Assembly: GCF_017487405.1 (NCBI RefSeq) | Contig: NZ_CP062222.1 | Span: 2,527,001-2,591,000, forward strand | Direction of reading: 5' to 3' | Length of the DNA: 64,000 nt | Source of the DNA: Brevundimonas goettingensis | Lineage (GTDB): Bacteria > Pseudomonadota > Alphaproteobacteria > Caulobacterales > Caulobacteraceae | Shown: one piece after another, positions 31,182-40,940 of the stretch | Layout: the number at the start of each line of letters is the position of its first letter | Position numbering within the stretch: the first letter of the stretch is position 1 | Notes under the pieces: generated by a model | Database searches by the model: none | Seen by the model: only the letters and a program-made list of their open reading frames with translations | What the model was told of the DNA's origin: nothing | Made by a program: the position numbers and the translations under genes

Positions 31182-32540
31182 TCAGGTATGCTCCAGCGAT
31201 TCGCCGTGCAGCACGGTGTCCAGACCTTCGGCTTCTTCAGCATCCGAGACCCGCAGGCCGGTGGTGAACTTGCAGATGATCAGGATGACCAGGGTGCCGA
31301 TGGCCGAGTAGGCGATGGTCCAGGCCAGGCCGAGGGCCTGGGCGCCGATGTTGGCGCCTTCCGACAGGCTGTTGATCGCGGTCGAGGCGAACACGCCGGT
31401 CAGCAGGGCGCCGGCCAGACCGCCCGCGCCGTGGATGCCGAAGGCGTCCAGGCTGTCGTCATAGCGCAGCAGCTTCTTGATCCAGACCGAGGAGATGTAG
31501 CAGACCGGTCCGGCGATCAGGCCGATGATGACCGCGCCCTTGGGATCGACGAAGCCGGCGGCCGGGGTGATGGCGACCAGACCGGCGACGATGCCGGACA
31601 GCATGCCGATCAGCGACGGCTTGCGCTTGTGCATGACCTCGATGACCTTCCAGGTCAGGGCGGCGGCGGCGGCGGCGGCGATGGTGTTGAACAGGGCCAC
31701 GCCCATCAGGCCGTTGGCGGCGCCGGCGGAACCGGCGTTGAAGCCGATCCAGCCCACGAGCAGCAGCGAGGCGCCGATCATGGTCAGGACGGGGTTGTGC
31801 GGGTTGATCGGCTCGGTGCCATAGCCCTTGCGGCGGCCCAGGAAGAGGGCGCAGACCAGACCGGCGACACCGGAGTTGACGTGAACGACCGCGCCGCCGG
31901 CGAAGTCCAGCACGCCGGCCGAACCGAGGAAGCCGCCGCCCCAGACCCAGTGACAGATCGGGGAGTAGATGAGCAGCGACCAGAGGGCCGTGAACAGCAG
32001 CAGGGCCGAGTACTTGAAGCGCTCGGCGAAGGCGCCGGTGATCAGGGCCGGGGTGATGATGGCGAAGGTCATCTGGAACGTCAGGAAGACGAACTCGGGG
32101 ATGCCCGGCAGCAGGCTGTGGGCGGTCTCGAGCGTCACGCCGTTCAGGAACAGGCTGTCGAGGCTGCCGATATAGTTGTTCAGGGTCGGGTCCGGGTTCT
32201 TGCCGAAGGCCAGGGAGTAGCCCGCGATGAACCAGACCATGGTCACGACGGCGAAGACGCCGACCGACTGGGTGATGGTGGCGATGACGTTCTTGCGGCG
32301 CACCATGCCGCCGTAGAACAGGGCCAGACCCGGCAGGGTCATCAGCAGAACCAGGGCCGCAGAGGTGGCCATCCAGGCAGTGTCCGCGCCGTTCAGTTCA
32401 AGCACGGCCTGATGGGCCAGCACGGCAGGCGCCGGCGCAGCCGTGGCGTCCTGGGCGAAGGCGCCGCCCGCGTAGAACAGCACGGCGGTCAATATCAGCA
32501 GGGCAAGGATGCCCGGAAGTCGATTCAGTACCTGTGACAT
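31182..32540 (-). CDS. amt: Ammonium transporter (first copy)
   Basis: The start is ATG 32540 (MSQVLNRLPGILALLIL), giving 452 residues with a cleavable signal peptide (GGAFAQ) and 11 membrane helices, normal for AmtB. Family marks: LPGLALFYGGMVRRKNV, the first pore His in YSPICHWVWGGGFLGS, and the second in SLDAFGIHGAGGLAGALLTG. The C-tail ends with the regulatory GLDTVLHGESLEH. It conducts ammonium when nitrogen is scarce. No PII gene (glnK) adjoins it, which is unusual. A sigma-54-like sequence lies upstream. Confidence 0.95.
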   Translation of the reverse strand: MSQVLNRLPGILALLILTAVLFYAGGAFAQDATAAPAPAVLAHQAVLELNGADTAWMATSAALVLLMTLPGLALFYGGMVRRKNVIATITQSVGVFAVVTMVWFIAGYSLAFGKNPDPTLNNYIGSLDSLFLNGVTLETAHSLLPGIPEFVFLTFQMTFAIITPALITGAFAERFKYSALLLFTALWSLLIYSPICHWVWGGGFLGSAGVLDFAGGAVVHVNSGVAGLVCALFLGRRKGYGTEPINPHNPVLTMIGASLLLVGWIGFNAGSAGAANGLMGVALFNTIAAAAAAALTWKVIEVMHKRKPSLIGMLSGIVAGLVAITPAAGFVDPKGAVIIGLIAGPVCYISSVWIKKLLRYDDSLDAFGIHGAGGLAGALLTGVFASTAINSLSEGANIGAQALGLAWTIAYSAIGTLVILIICKFTTGLRVSDAEEAEGLDTVLHGESLEHT

Positions 32541-32625
32541 TTGCGTTGTAGCCCCTCTGCAATCTCGCAACTGCGAGGTAACCATCGCAAAACGGCCATA
32601 TGCAAGAGGGTTTGCCGTGCTCGGC

Positions 32626-32640
32626 GCAATTTTCGTGCAG
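32626..32640 (-). promoter_or_regulatory. Possible sigma-54 promoter for the first ammonium transporter
   Basis: On the minus strand CTGCACGAAAATTGC resembles the -24/-12 consensus TGGCACGNNNNTTGC. The -12 GC and the CACG block match, but the -24 GG is TG here. It is about 85 bases before the ATG, a sensible leader length, and nitrogen control of amt genes by NtrC/sigma-54 is common. Confidence 0.35.
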
Positions 32641-32735
32641 GCGTATTATTTCAGCACGAGGCTATTGAAGGATAATGCCGGAAAGGGGGCGAACTCTGGA
32701 AATTCACACCCCTTTCGCAAATGCTAACGAAAAGC

Positions 32736-33839
32736 TTAACCCCAGTGCATCTGCACACGATGCGCGGCCGCCCAGTGGATGGCGCGGATGGCGTCGATGA
32801 TCGCCTCGCCGGCCGCACGTGTGCCCAATTCGCCACCCAGGTCGGCCGTGGTGGCTCCGGCGGCCAGAACGGCGGCCACCGCGGCCTCGATCGAAGCGGC
32901 CTCGTCCTCCAGTCCCAGACCGTGACGCAGCAGCATGGCGGCCGAGAGAATCGTCCCGACCGGGTTGGCCAGATCCTGACCCGCGATGTCCGGCGCCGAG
33001 CCGTGAATCGGCTCGAACAGGCCCGGCCCGCCCGATCCCAGCGAGGCCGAAGGCAACAGGCCGATGGAGCCGCCCAGCACCGAGATCTCGTCCGACAGGA
33101 TGTCGCCGAACATGTTCTCGGTCAGGATGACGTCATAGTCGCGCGGCCGCTGGATCAGATGCATGGCCATCGAATCGACCAGGGCGTGCTTCAGCTCGAC
33201 CTGGGGGAACTCCTCGGCGTGGATGCGGGTCACGACCTCGCGCCACAGGCGGCTGGTCTCCATGACATTGGCCTTGTCGACCGAGGTCACCTTGCCGCGC
33301 CGCTGGATGGCGATCTTGAAGGCTGCGCGCGACACCCGTTCGATCTCCTCGATCGAATAGGAACAGACGTCATAGGCGGAGCCGTCGTCGTTGCGCCCCT
33401 TGTCGCCGAAATAGACGCCGCCGGTCAGCTCGCGGAAGACGATCAGGTCGACGCCCTCGACGATCTCCTTCTTGAGCGGGGACCGATGGGCCATCACCGG
33501 CGAGACCTGCAGCGGGCGCAGATTGGCGTACAGACCCATGGCCTTGCGCAGGCCCAGGAGCCCCTGTTCGGGCCGCAGCTTCTGGCCGTCCCACTTGGGC
33601 CCGCCGACCGCGCCCAGCAGCACCCCGTTCGAGGCCAGGCAGGCGTCGATGGTCTCCTGCGGAAGGGGGTTCTCGACTGCGTCGATCCCGGCCCCGCCGA
33701 TCAGGTGCTCGGAGAATTGGAAGTCGTGGTCGTAGAAGTCGCCGATGACCTGCAGCACCGACTTGGTCGCGGCGATGACCTCAGGGCCGACGCCGTCGCC
33801 GGGCAGCAGGGCGATCTTCCAGATCTTGGGCGTGGGCAT
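32736..33839 (-). CDS. leuB: 3-isopropylmalate dehydrogenase
   Basis: The 367-residue protein is of normal LeuB length. It oxidises and decarboxylates 3-isopropylmalate with NAD in leucine synthesis. Family marks include IALLPGDGVGPEV at the start, RPEQGLLGLRKAMGLYANLRP for substrate binding, the catalytic Lys in TSVDKANVMETSRLW, and LTENMFGDILSDEISVLGGS plus GLFEPIHGSAPDIAG for Mg and NAD. It is last in the ilv-leu operon; its ATG shares one base with the leuD stop (TGATG). Confidence 0.96.
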   Translation of the reverse strand: MPTPKIWKIALLPGDGVGPEVIAATKSVLQVIGDFYDHDFQFSEHLIGGAGIDAVENPLPQETIDACLASNGVLLGAVGGPKWDGQKLRPEQGLLGLRKAMGLYANLRPLQVSPVMAHRSPLKKEIVEGVDLIVFRELTGGVYFGDKGRNDDGSAYDVCSYSIEEIERVSRAAFKIAIQRRGKVTSVDKANVMETSRLWREVVTRIHAEEFPQVELKHALVDSMAMHLIQRPRDYDVILTENMFGDILSDEISVLGGSIGLLPSASLGSGGPGLFEPIHGSAPDIAGQDLANPVGTILSAAMLLRHGLGLEDEAASIEAAVAAVLAAGATTADLGGELGTRAAGEAIIDAIRAIHWAAAHRVQMHWG

Positions 33840-34441
33840 CAGACGGTTTCCGTTTGGGCTTGGGCGTCATGGACGCCTTCGAAGGCTTCGATATCAGGCA
33901 GCTTGTTCTGCAGCCAGCCGAGGGTGTCGACGCCGTCCAGCAGGCACTGGCGAGCGAAGGCCTCGACGGCGAAGGTCACGGGGGCGTGGTTGCCGCGCCG
34001 CACCTCATTGGTCTCCAGATCGATGGTCACCGGCTGTTCCGGATGGGCCACCAGATCGTCCCAGGTCGCCTGATCGACGACGATGGGCAAGAGACCGTTC
34101 TTCAGGGCGTTGGAGGTGAAGATGTCGGCGATGTTGGTCGAGATCACCGCCCGGAAGCCGTAGTCGTACAGGGCCCAGGGCGCATGTTCGCGCGACGACC
34201 CGCAGCCGAAATTGTCGCCCGCGACCAGGATGCGGTGCTCTGCCGGATCGATGCGGTTGAGCACGGCCTCTGGCCGGGCCGAGCCGTCGGCTTCGTAGCG
34301 CCAGTCGTAGAAGGCCTTGGCCCCCAGACCCGTCGTCTCCGTCGTGGTCAGGAAGCGGGCCGGGATGATCTGGTCGGTGTCGATATTGGCCTGGGTCAGG
34401 ACCAGACTGCGCGAGGTAAAGACCCGGATAGGTTCAGGCAT
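33839..34441 (-). CDS. leuD: 3-isopropylmalate dehydratase small subunit
   Basis: The 200-residue small subunit is of normal size. Family marks: [13 protein letters not shown] near residue 20, [19 protein letters not shown] in the middle, and [14 protein letters not shown]. It forms the swivelling domain that completes the LeuC active site for isomerising 2- to 3-isopropylmalate. Its start overlaps the end of leuC by eight bases and its stop overlaps leuB by one, so the three are translated together. Confidence 0.96.
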   Translation of the reverse strand: MPEPIRVFTSRSLVLTQANIDTDQIIPARFLTTTETTGLGAKAFYDWRYEADGSARPEAVLNRIDPAEHRILVAGDNFGCGSSREHAPWALYDYGFRAVISTNIADIFTSNALKNGLLPIVVDQATWDDLVAHPEQPVTIDLETNEVRRGNHAPVTFAVEAFARQCLLDGVDTLGWLQNKLPDIEAFEGVHDAQAQTETV

Positions 34442-35849
34442 CGACCGCAGCCTCCAGATAGACGCGCGGATCGGTCAGGACGCCGGCGATGGCCGAGGCG
34501 GCGGCGGTCGCCGGGCTGGCCAGGATAGTGCGGGCGCCCTTGCCCTGGCGGCCTTCGAAATTGCGGTTGGAGGTCGAGACGGCCAGCTGGCCCGGCCCGA
34601 CCGTGTCGCCGTTCATGGCGATGCACATCGAACAGCCCGGCAGGCGCCATTCGGCCCCGGCGGCGATGAAGACCTGATCCAGCCCCTCGGCCTCGGCGTC
34701 GCGGCGCACGGCCTCCGAGCCCGGAACCACCAGCATGCGGACGCCGTCCTTGACCTTGCGGCCCCTCAGCACCTCGGCGGCGGCGCGCAGGTCGGGCAGA
34801 CGGCCGTTGGTGCAGGAGCCGACGAAGACAACATCGACAGCCTGGGTGGTCGTCGTCTGCCCGGCTTCGAAGCCCATATAGGCGATGGCCTTGCGGTCTG
34901 AATCGGACTGGGGCTCGGGCACCTTCGATCCGATCGGCGCGCCCGCGTCGGGCGTCGTGCCCCAGGTCGCCATCGGACGGATGGCCGCGCCGTCCAGCAC
35001 CACCTCCTTGTCGAACACCGCACCGGGGTCCGAGGCCAGCTTCAGCCATTCGGCGGCGGCGGCCTCATAGGCGGTGCCTTGCGGAACCTTGCGGCGGCCG
35101 CGCAGCCAGTCGATCGTCTTCTGGTCCGGGGCGATCATGCCGGCACGCGCGCCGGCCTCGATGGACATGTTGCACAGGGTCATGCGCCCTTCCATGTCCA
35201 GCGACCGCACCGCCTCGCCCGCATATTCGATGACGTAGCCGGTGCCGCCGCCGAAGCCCAAAGCCGCGATCACGGCCAGGGCAACATCTTTCCCCGAGAC
35301 GCCGGGCTGCAAGGTCCCTTCGACGGTGACGCGCAAGGTCTTCGAGGTCCGCTGCAGCAGGCACTGGGTCGCCAGCACATGGCCGACCTCGGAGGTGCCG
35401 ATGCCGAAGGCCAGGGCCCCGAAGGCGCCGTGGGTCGCGGTATGGCTGTCGCCGCAGACGACAGTCATGCCAGGCTGGGTCAGGCCCAGCTCCGGCCCCA
35501 TGACATGGACCACGCCGCGCGCGTCCGAATCCCAGCCGGCCAGTTCGACGCCGTGGGCGGCGCAGTTCTTCTCCAGCCGCGCCACCTGATCGCGCGCCTC
35601 GTCGGTGACATAGGGGCGCTGGCCGTTAACGGCCGGCAGGGTCGGGGTGGAGTGATCCAGAGTCGCGAAGGTGCGGTCCGGCCGGCGGACCTTCAGCCCC
35701 CGGCTCTCGATTTCCGAGAAGGCCTGGGGGCTGGTGACCTCGTGGACCAGATGCAGGTCGATATACAGAACGCCGGGCGTGGCCTCGGTTTCCGCCACGA
35801 CAAGGTGCCGGTCCCAGACCTTCTCATACAATGTACGCGGTACGCTCAT
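34434..35849 (-). CDS. leuC: 3-isopropylmalate dehydratase large subunit
   Basis: The 471-residue aconitase-family subunit carries the [4Fe-4S] cluster. The three cluster Cys are in [17 protein letters not shown] and [10 protein letters not shown]. The N-terminus [15 protein letters not shown] and [20 protein letters not shown] are typical. It starts three bases after the ACT-domain ilvM gene stop. It is the first leu gene of the mixed operon; leuA, needed for the first committed step, is not in the window. Confidence 0.96.
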   Translation of the reverse strand: MSVPRTLYEKVWDRHLVVAETEATPGVLYIDLHLVHEVTSPQAFSEIESRGLKVRRPDRTFATLDHSTPTLPAVNGQRPYVTDEARDQVARLEKNCAAHGVELAGWDSDARGVVHVMGPELGLTQPGMTVVCGDSHTATHGAFGALAFGIGTSEVGHVLATQCLLQRTSKTLRVTVEGTLQPGVSGKDVALAVIAALGFGGGTGYVIEYAGEAVRSLDMEGRMTLCNMSIEAGARAGMIAPDQKTIDWLRGRRKVPQGTAYEAAAAEWLKLASDPGAVFDKEVVLDGAAIRPMATWGTTPDAGAPIGSKVPEPQSDSDRKAIAYMGFEAGQTTTTQAVDVVFVGSCTNGRLPDLRAAAEVLRGRKVKDGVRMLVVPGSEAVRRDAEAEGLDQVFIAAGAEWRLPGCSMCIAMNGDTVGPGQLAVSTSNRNFEGRQGKGARTILASPATAAASAIAGVLTDPRVYLEAAVDA

Positions 35850-35852
35850 CGG

Positions 35853-36107
35853 TCAGGCGGCCTCGAAGCGAAAGGCTGCGTCGTTCGAGACGCGGCGCGC
35901 CCCGACCAGACGGTCGATCTGCTGGCCCAGATTGGTGATCGAACGACCCGCGTCGCGGCCGCGCACGGTCAGGGCAATGCGCAGGGCGGAGCCTTCGCTC
36001 GCCATATCCATGGCGTCGATGTGGAAGCCGCGCCGCTCCACCAGACCGATGAGCCGCTGCAGGGCGCCGTCGGCGCGGTCGATCAGGATATGGATGGTGT
36101 CGCTCAT
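35853..36107 (-). CDS. ilvM: Acetolactate synthase small subunit, short ACT-domain form (IlvM-like)
   Basis: The 84-residue protein is a single ACT domain (IHILIDRADGALQRLIGLVE to the end). The size matches E. coli IlvM (about 87), not the two-domain IlvH/IlvN of about 160 residues found in many Alphaproteobacteria. It lacks the C-terminal half that in IlvH helps valine control. Its ATG overlaps the ilvB stop by four bases (ATGA), typical of a subunit made in step with its catalytic partner. Confidence 0.85.
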   Translation of the reverse strand: MSDTIHILIDRADGALQRLIGLVERRGFHIDAMDMASEGSALRIALTVRGRDAGRSITNLGQQIDRLVGARRVSNDAAFRFEAA

Positions 36108-37816
36108 CGTGAGCCCTCCAGCATTTCGCCGTTGTTCTTGCCCGGGGGAACCAGTGGCCAGACATTGTCGGCGGGATCGATAATGACGTGGGCCAGGATC
36201 GGCCCTTCTGCAGCCAGCAGCCGGTCGATGCCGGCCGAGACCTGATCGCGGCGGTCGATGCGGAAGGCCGGAATGCCGAAGGCCTCGGCGACCTTCACGA
36301 AGTCCGGATTGTCCGACAGATCGACCTCGGAGAAGTTCCGCTCGAAGAAGAACTCCTGCCACTGGCGCACCATGCCCAGGCGCGAGTTGTCCAGCAGGAT
36401 GATCTTCAGCGGGATCTTGAAGCGGTTGACGGTCGCCAGCTCCTGGATGTTCATCATGACCCCGCCGTCGCCGGTGATGGTGACGACGCAGGCGTCCGGC
36501 TCGGCCAGCTTGGCCCCGATCCCGGCGGGCAGGCCAAAGCCCATCGAGCCCAGACCGCCCGAGGTGATATGGGCCTGAGGCCGCGAGAACTCGCAGTACT
36601 GGGCGACCCACATCTGGTGCTGGCCGACGTCGCAGGCGGCGATGAAGTTCGGCCCGGCCTTCTGCGACAGCTCGTTCAGCAGCTGGGGCGCGAAGACCCC
36701 CTCCCCCGGCGCATTATAGTCGAAGGCGGTCTCGGCCGAGCGGATGCGCCACTGGTCGGCCCAGCCGGAGACGTCGATCGCCGCGCCACGGGACAGACGG
36801 GCGTTCAGGGCTTCCAGATTGGGCTTCAGGTCACCGGTGACGCCGACCGCGACCTTGCGTAGCTTGCCGATCTCCGAAGGGTCGATGTCGAAATGGACGA
36901 CCCCGGCGTGGGGCGCGAACTCGGTCAGCTTGCCGGTGGCGCGATCGTCGAACCGGGCGCCGACGACGATCAGCAGATCCGAGTCCTGAACCGCCTCATT
37001 GGCCGCGCGGGTGCCGTGCATGCCCAGCATGCCCAGGAAGTTGTCCTGACCCGTCGGGATGGTGCCCAGGGCGTTGAGGGTCGAGACCTGCGGGATGCCG
37101 GTCATGCGGGCGAAGTCGCGGACCGCCTCGACGGCGCCCGAAATCTTGGCCCCGCCGCCGATGTACAGGATCGGCTTCTTCGCGGCGCGGATGGCGGCCT
37201 CGGCCTCGGCGATGATCGAGGCCTCGGCGACGTCGATCTCGTTCGACAGATGGATGCCGCGCGGAGCGTCGGTCATCTCGAACTGGACGTCCTTGGGCAG
37301 GTCGATCAGGACCGGACCGGGGCGACCCGAGCGGGCGATGTGGAAGGCCTCCTCGATCACCGCCGGAATGTCGGCGGCGCTGCGGACCAGATAGGAGTGT
37401 TTCACGATCGGCAGGGTGACGCCCAGGATGTCGACTTCCTGGAAGGCGTCCATGCCCATGACGCCCTGGGCGACATTGCCGGTGATGCAGACCATCGGGA
37501 TCGAATCCAGCATGGCGTTGGCGATGCCGGTGACCAGATTGGTCGCGCCCGGTCCCGACGTCGCCATACAGACCCCGACCTTGCCCGAGACCCGGGCGTA
37601 GCTGTCCGCCGCGAAGGCCGCGCCCTGTTCGTGGCGGCACAGATAGTGGCGCAGCTTCGACCCCGCGATGGCGTCGTAGATGGGCATGATGGCGCCGCCG
37701 GGATAGCCGAACAGCACCTCGACCCCCAGCTTCTCGAGCGTGGAGACCACCAGACGCGCGCCCGATTGGGGCTCGGTCTCGGTCGAGGGTTTGATGGCTG
37801 TCGCGGCGGCGCTCAT
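36104..37816 (-). CDS. ilvB: Acetolactate synthase catalytic subunit
   Basis: The 570-residue thiamine-diphosphate enzyme makes 2-acetolactate (or 2-aceto-2-hydroxybutyrate) from pyruvate. The catalytic Glu is at about residue 63 (CRHEQGAAFAADSYAR). The ThDP/Mg motif starts GDGGVMMNIQELATV and ends ILLDN about 26 residues later. The FAD-binding middle domain is intact. It is 26 bases after ilvC and overlaps the short regulatory subunit gene. Both ilvB and ilvG symbols are used for this class. Confidence 0.95.
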   Translation of the reverse strand: MSAAATAIKPSTETEPQSGARLVVSTLEKLGVEVLFGYPGGAIMPIYDAIAGSKLRHYLCRHEQGAAFAADSYARVSGKVGVCMATSGPGATNLVTGIANAMLDSIPMVCITGNVAQGVMGMDAFQEVDILGVTLPIVKHSYLVRSAADIPAVIEEAFHIARSGRPGPVLIDLPKDVQFEMTDAPRGIHLSNEIDVAEASIIAEAEAAIRAAKKPILYIGGGAKISGAVEAVRDFARMTGIPQVSTLNALGTIPTGQDNFLGMLGMHGTRAANEAVQDSDLLIVVGARFDDRATGKLTEFAPHAGVVHFDIDPSEIGKLRKVAVGVTGDLKPNLEALNARLSRGAAIDVSGWADQWRIRSAETAFDYNAPGEGVFAPQLLNELSQKAGPNFIAACDVGQHQMWVAQYCEFSRPQAHITSGGLGSMGFGLPAGIGAKLAEPDACVVTITGDGGVMMNIQELATVNRFKIPLKIILLDNSRLGMVRQWQEFFFERNFSEVDLSDNPDFVKVAEAFGIPAFRIDRRDQVSAGIDRLLAAEGPILAHVIIDPADNVWPLVPPGKNNGEMLEGSR

Positions 37817-37842
37817 CGGTCTGGCTCTATTTACTCAGGCGC

Positions 37843-38850
37843 TCAGGCGGCTTCGGATTTGGGGGCGTGCAGCCAGGCCATACGCTCGCGCAGGCCCGCG
37901 CCGACGACCTCGATCGGATGCTCGGAGTCGGCCTTGACCAGGGCGTCGTAGGCGCCCTTGCCGGCTTCGTTCTCGGCGATCCATTCACGGGCGAAGGTCC
38001 CGTTCTGGATCTCGGTCAGGATCTCCTTCATGCGCTCGCGGGTCTCGCCGTTGATGACGCGCGGGCCGGAGACGACCGAGCCCCATTTGGCGGTCTCGGA
38101 GATGAACTCGTTCATCTTGGTGATGCCGCCCTCGTAGAACAGGTCGACGATCAGCTTCAGCTCATGCAGGCATTCGAAATAGGCGATCTCGGGCTGGTAG
38201 CCGGCCTCGACCAGGGTCGAGAAGCCGCCCATCACCAGTTCCTTGGCGCCGCCACACAGGACGGCCTGTTCGCCGAACAGGTCGGTCTCGGTCTCTTCTT
38301 TGAAGCTGGTTTCCAGCAGGCCGCCGGTCGCGCCGCCGATGCCCTTGGCATAGCCCATGGCGCGGTCGCGGGCCTTGCCGGTGACGTCCTTCTCGATGGC
38401 GAACAAGGCGGGGACGCCGCGGCCGCGCGCGTACTCGCGGCGGACCAGATCGCCGGGACCCTTGGGCGCCACCAGGATGACGTCCATGTCCTCGCGCGGC
38501 GTGACGCGGCCGTACAGGATCGAGAAGCCGTGGGCGAAGAGCAGGGCCGAGCCGGCCTTGGCGTAGGGCTCGATGACGGTCTTGTAGATCTCGGCCTGGG
38601 CCATGTCGGGCGTCAGGATGGCGATGATGTCGGCGTCCTTGACCGCTTCCGAGGGCTCGGCCGTCGCCAGGCCGTCCGACTGGGCGTTCTTCCAGCCCTT
38701 GCCGCCTTCACGGACGCCGACGATGACGTCGTGGCCGCTATCCTTCAGGTTCTGGGCGTGGGCCCGGCCCTGCGAGCCATAGCCGATGACGGCGATGCGC
38801 TGACCGGCGATGACGCCGGGACGGATGTCGTCGTTGGTGTAGATTTCCAT
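37843..38850 (-). CDS. ilvC: Ketol-acid reductoisomerase
   Basis: The 335-residue protein is a class I enzyme. The NADPH-binding motif is [20 protein letters not shown], and the Mg-binding acidic residues are in [13 protein letters not shown] and [19 protein letters not shown]. It converts acetolactate to dihydroxyisovalerate for valine and leucine, and the homologous step for isoleucine. It starts three bases after ilvD and precedes ilvB, so pathway steps run in reverse order along the operon. Confidence 0.96.
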   Translation of the reverse strand: MEIYTNDDIRPGVIAGQRIAVIGYGSQGRAHAQNLKDSGHDVIVGVREGGKGWKNAQSDGLATAEPSEAVKDADIIAILTPDMAQAEIYKTVIEPYAKAGSALLFAHGFSILYGRVTPREDMDVILVAPKGPGDLVRREYARGRGVPALFAIEKDVTGKARDRAMGYAKGIGGATGGLLETSFKEETETDLFGEQAVLCGGAKELVMGGFSTLVEAGYQPEIAYFECLHELKLIVDLFYEGGITKMNEFISETAKWGSVVSGPRVINGETRERMKEILTEIQNGTFAREWIAENEAGKGAYDALVKADSEHPIEVVGAGLRERMAWLHAPKSEAA

Positions 38851-38853
38851 GGC

Positions 38854-40596
38854 TCAGGCCTTCTCGGTTTCTTTGGCGGTGATGGACGCTGGCGTTTGCG
38901 CCTGCGGAGGGTTGGGAATGGTGACGGCGCCCTGCGAGGCCGAAGCCACCGAGGCGCGGTATTTGGCGAAGACGCCGTGGGCCGGAGCCATCGGCGGCAG
39001 GACGAAATCCTTGCGGCGCGCGGCCAGGTCGGCGGCGACGTCGATGCGGCGGTTGGTGACGTCGATGGTGATGCGGTCGCCGTCGCGGATCAGGCCGATC
39101 GGCCCGCCGACCGCCGCTTCCGGCGAGACGTGGCCGGCGACGAAGCCGTAGCTGGCGCCCGAGAAGCGGCCGTCGGTCAGCAGGGCGACATCCGAGATGC
39201 CCCTGCCCTTCAGGGCCGCCGTGACCTGCAGCATCTCGCGCATGCCGGGGCCGCCCTTGGGTCCTTCGTAGCGGATGATGATGACGTCGCCCTCGCCCAC
39301 CGATCCGTCCTGGACGGCGTGGAAGGCGTCTTCCTCAGAGTCGAAGACGCAGGCCGGGCCTTCGAAGCGGTCGACCTTGTGGCCGGTCAGCTTGATGATC
39401 GCGCCTTCCGGGGCGACGTCGCCGTAGATGACCGCATAGGAGCCACGCTCCATGATGGGCTGGTCGATCGTGGCGACCACCACCTGACCGGGGGTCTCTT
39501 CGGCCTCGGCGGCCTCGGCGAACAGGCTGCGGCCGGAGACGGTCGGGGTGTTGATGATCTTGCCGGCCTCGGCCAGCCGCTGGGTGACCAGACGGGTGCC
39601 GCCGGCGGCGTACAGGTGCGAGGCCAGGAATCTGCCGCCGGGCTTCAGGTCGCAGATGACCGGGGCCTCGACGCAGGCCTGGTGGCAGTCCTCGACGCCG
39701 AAGTCGACGCCCGCCTCGATGGCGATGGCGGTCAGGTGCATGACGGCATTGGTCGATCCGCCCGAAGCCGAAACGGCGACGGCGGCGTTCTTCAGGCTGG
39801 CGCGGGTGATGTACTTCCGGGCGCTGTCGCCGGCGAAGACGCGCTCGACGATCAGACGGCCGCAGCGCTCGCCCTCCGCGGCCTTGGCCGGATCGACGGC
39901 GGGAACGTCATTGGCGCCCATGGGCGAGATGCCCATGACGGCCAGGGCCATGGCCATGGTGTTGGCGGTGAACTGGCCGCCGCAGGCGCCGGCGCCGGGG
40001 CAGACGGCGCTCTCGACCATCTTCAGCTGCTCGTCGTCGATCGTGCCCGCGCCGTGGGCGCCGATGGCCTCGAAGACCTCCTGGACCGAGACCTCCTTCG
40101 ACCCGATCACGCCCGGCATGATGGTGCCGCCGTAGTAGACCAGACCCGGAATATCCATCCGTGCCAGAGCCATGGCCGCCGCCGGGATGGTCTTGTCGCA
40201 GCCGACGATGCAGACGACGCCGTCCAGCTGATGGCCCTCGACGGCCAGTTCGATCGAGTCGGCGACGACCTCGCGGGAGATCAGCGAGGCCTTCATCCCG
40301 GGCGTGCCCATGGAGATGCCGTCGGTGACCATCACCGTGTTGAAGTCGACCGGCCAGCCGCCCGCCGCGATGATCCCGGCGCGGACGTCATTGGCCAGCC
40401 GGTTCAGATGCATGTTGCACGGGGTGATGGTCGACCAGGTGTTGACGATGGCGATCATCGGCTTGTCGAAGTCGGCGTCCCGCATCCCCGCCGCGCGCAG
40501 ATAGGACCGCGCCGCGGCCCGGTTTGGACCCTGGGTCACGACCGCGCTGCGACGGTTGCCGGCTTTGGGTTCGGGGGTGGGATCTTGCGTGGTCAC
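38854..40596 (-). CDS. ilvD: Dihydroxy-acid dehydratase
   Basis: I place the start at GTG 40596 ([20 protein letters not shown]), giving 580 residues. An open frame extends to 40743, but it would have to translate the terminator at 40666-40694. Cluster Cys and motifs are clear: [36 protein letters not shown] and [19 protein letters not shown]. The enzyme dehydrates the dihydroxy acids of the Ile/Val pathway and uses an Fe-S cluster. It is the first structural gene after the leader and attenuator and probably sets expression of the whole operon. Confidence 0.92.
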   Translation of the reverse strand: MTTQDPTPEPKAGNRRSAVVTQGPNRAAARSYLRAAGMRDADFDKPMIAIVNTWSTITPCNMHLNRLANDVRAGIIAAGGWPVDFNTVMVTDGISMGTPGMKASLISREVVADSIELAVEGHQLDGVVCIVGCDKTIPAAAMALARMDIPGLVYYGGTIMPGVIGSKEVSVQEVFEAIGAHGAGTIDDEQLKMVESAVCPGAGACGGQFTANTMAMALAVMGISPMGANDVPAVDPAKAAEGERCGRLIVERVFAGDSARKYITRASLKNAAVAVSASGGSTNAVMHLTAIAIEAGVDFGVEDCHQACVEAPVICDLKPGGRFLASHLYAAGGTRLVTQRLAEAGKIINTPTVSGRSLFAEAAEAEETPGQVVVATIDQPIMERGSYAVIYGDVAPEGAIIKLTGHKVDRFEGPACVFDSEEDAFHAVQDGSVGEGDVIIIRYEGPKGGPGMREMLQVTAALKGRGISDVALLTDGRFSGASYGFVAGHVSPEAAVGGPIGLIRDGDRITIDVTNRRIDVAADLAARRKDFVLPPMAPAHGVFAKYRASVASASQGAVTIPNPPQAQTPASITAKETEKA

Positions 40597-40665
40597 GGAG
40601 GCGGTCGTTTCTGCTGGTCGTTCGGTCGGGGCGGCGGAGAGAGCGTCGGGGTCGTTTAGGGTATG

Positions 40666-40694
40666 AAAAAACCCGCTTCCTTTCGGGAGCGGGT
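40666..40694 (-). terminator. Attenuator terminator between the leader ORF and ilvD
   Basis: On the minus strand ACCCGCTCC, loop CGAAA, GGAAGCGGGT then TTTTT form an intrinsic terminator (9 pairs with one bulged A). It lies inside the transcript, 31 bases after the leader ORF stop and 70 bases before the ilvD start. The upper arm CCCGCTCC can instead pair perfectly with GGAGCGGG in the leader ORF (40744-40751), giving an antiterminator. Confidence 0.75.
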
Positions 40695-40724
40695 GTCTGC
40701 GTGTGATCCTGATTTTGCGTGTGC

Positions 40725-40880
40725 TCAGGTCAGCTGCATCCATCCCGCTCCGGTAAGGAGAAGGCCGAGGAGTACGCTGAGAATGAGGGTGGTCAGCATC
40801 GCGGGACCGACGCTTGCGCGCGCCGCAGCGATGGCCTGAGCCCCCTGCGTCTTCTGGTCATGGCGAATGGATTGGCGCAC
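40725..40880 (-). CDS. Small Leu-rich ORF upstream of ilvD, candidate attenuation leader peptide
   Basis: GTG 40880 has a strong ribosome site (AGGAGAG, seven bases before). The product is 51 residues: a polar half ([20 protein letters not shown]) then a hydrophobic half, [20 protein letters not shown], in which Leu, Ile and Val codons cluster, ending MQLT. An inner ATG at 40802 would give just the 25-residue hydrophobic half. The GGAGCGGG anti-arm is coded just after the Leu cluster and 16 bases before the stop, so ribosome position can choose between terminator and antiterminator. It could also be a small membrane protein. Confidence 0.6.
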   Translation of the reverse strand: MRQSIRHDQKTQGAQAIAAARASVGPAMLTTLILSVLLGLLLTGAGWMQLT

Positions 40881-40940
40881 GGCCGCTCTCCTGCTTACCC
40901 GCCCATAAAGCCAGATTAACCGGTCGGGCACAACCCGCTG

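Noticed and set aside
40597..40743. An N-terminal extension of ilvD back to 40743
   Set aside because: It would translate through an intrinsic terminator and overlap the end of the Leu-rich leader ORF; the family N-terminus begins after GTG 40596.
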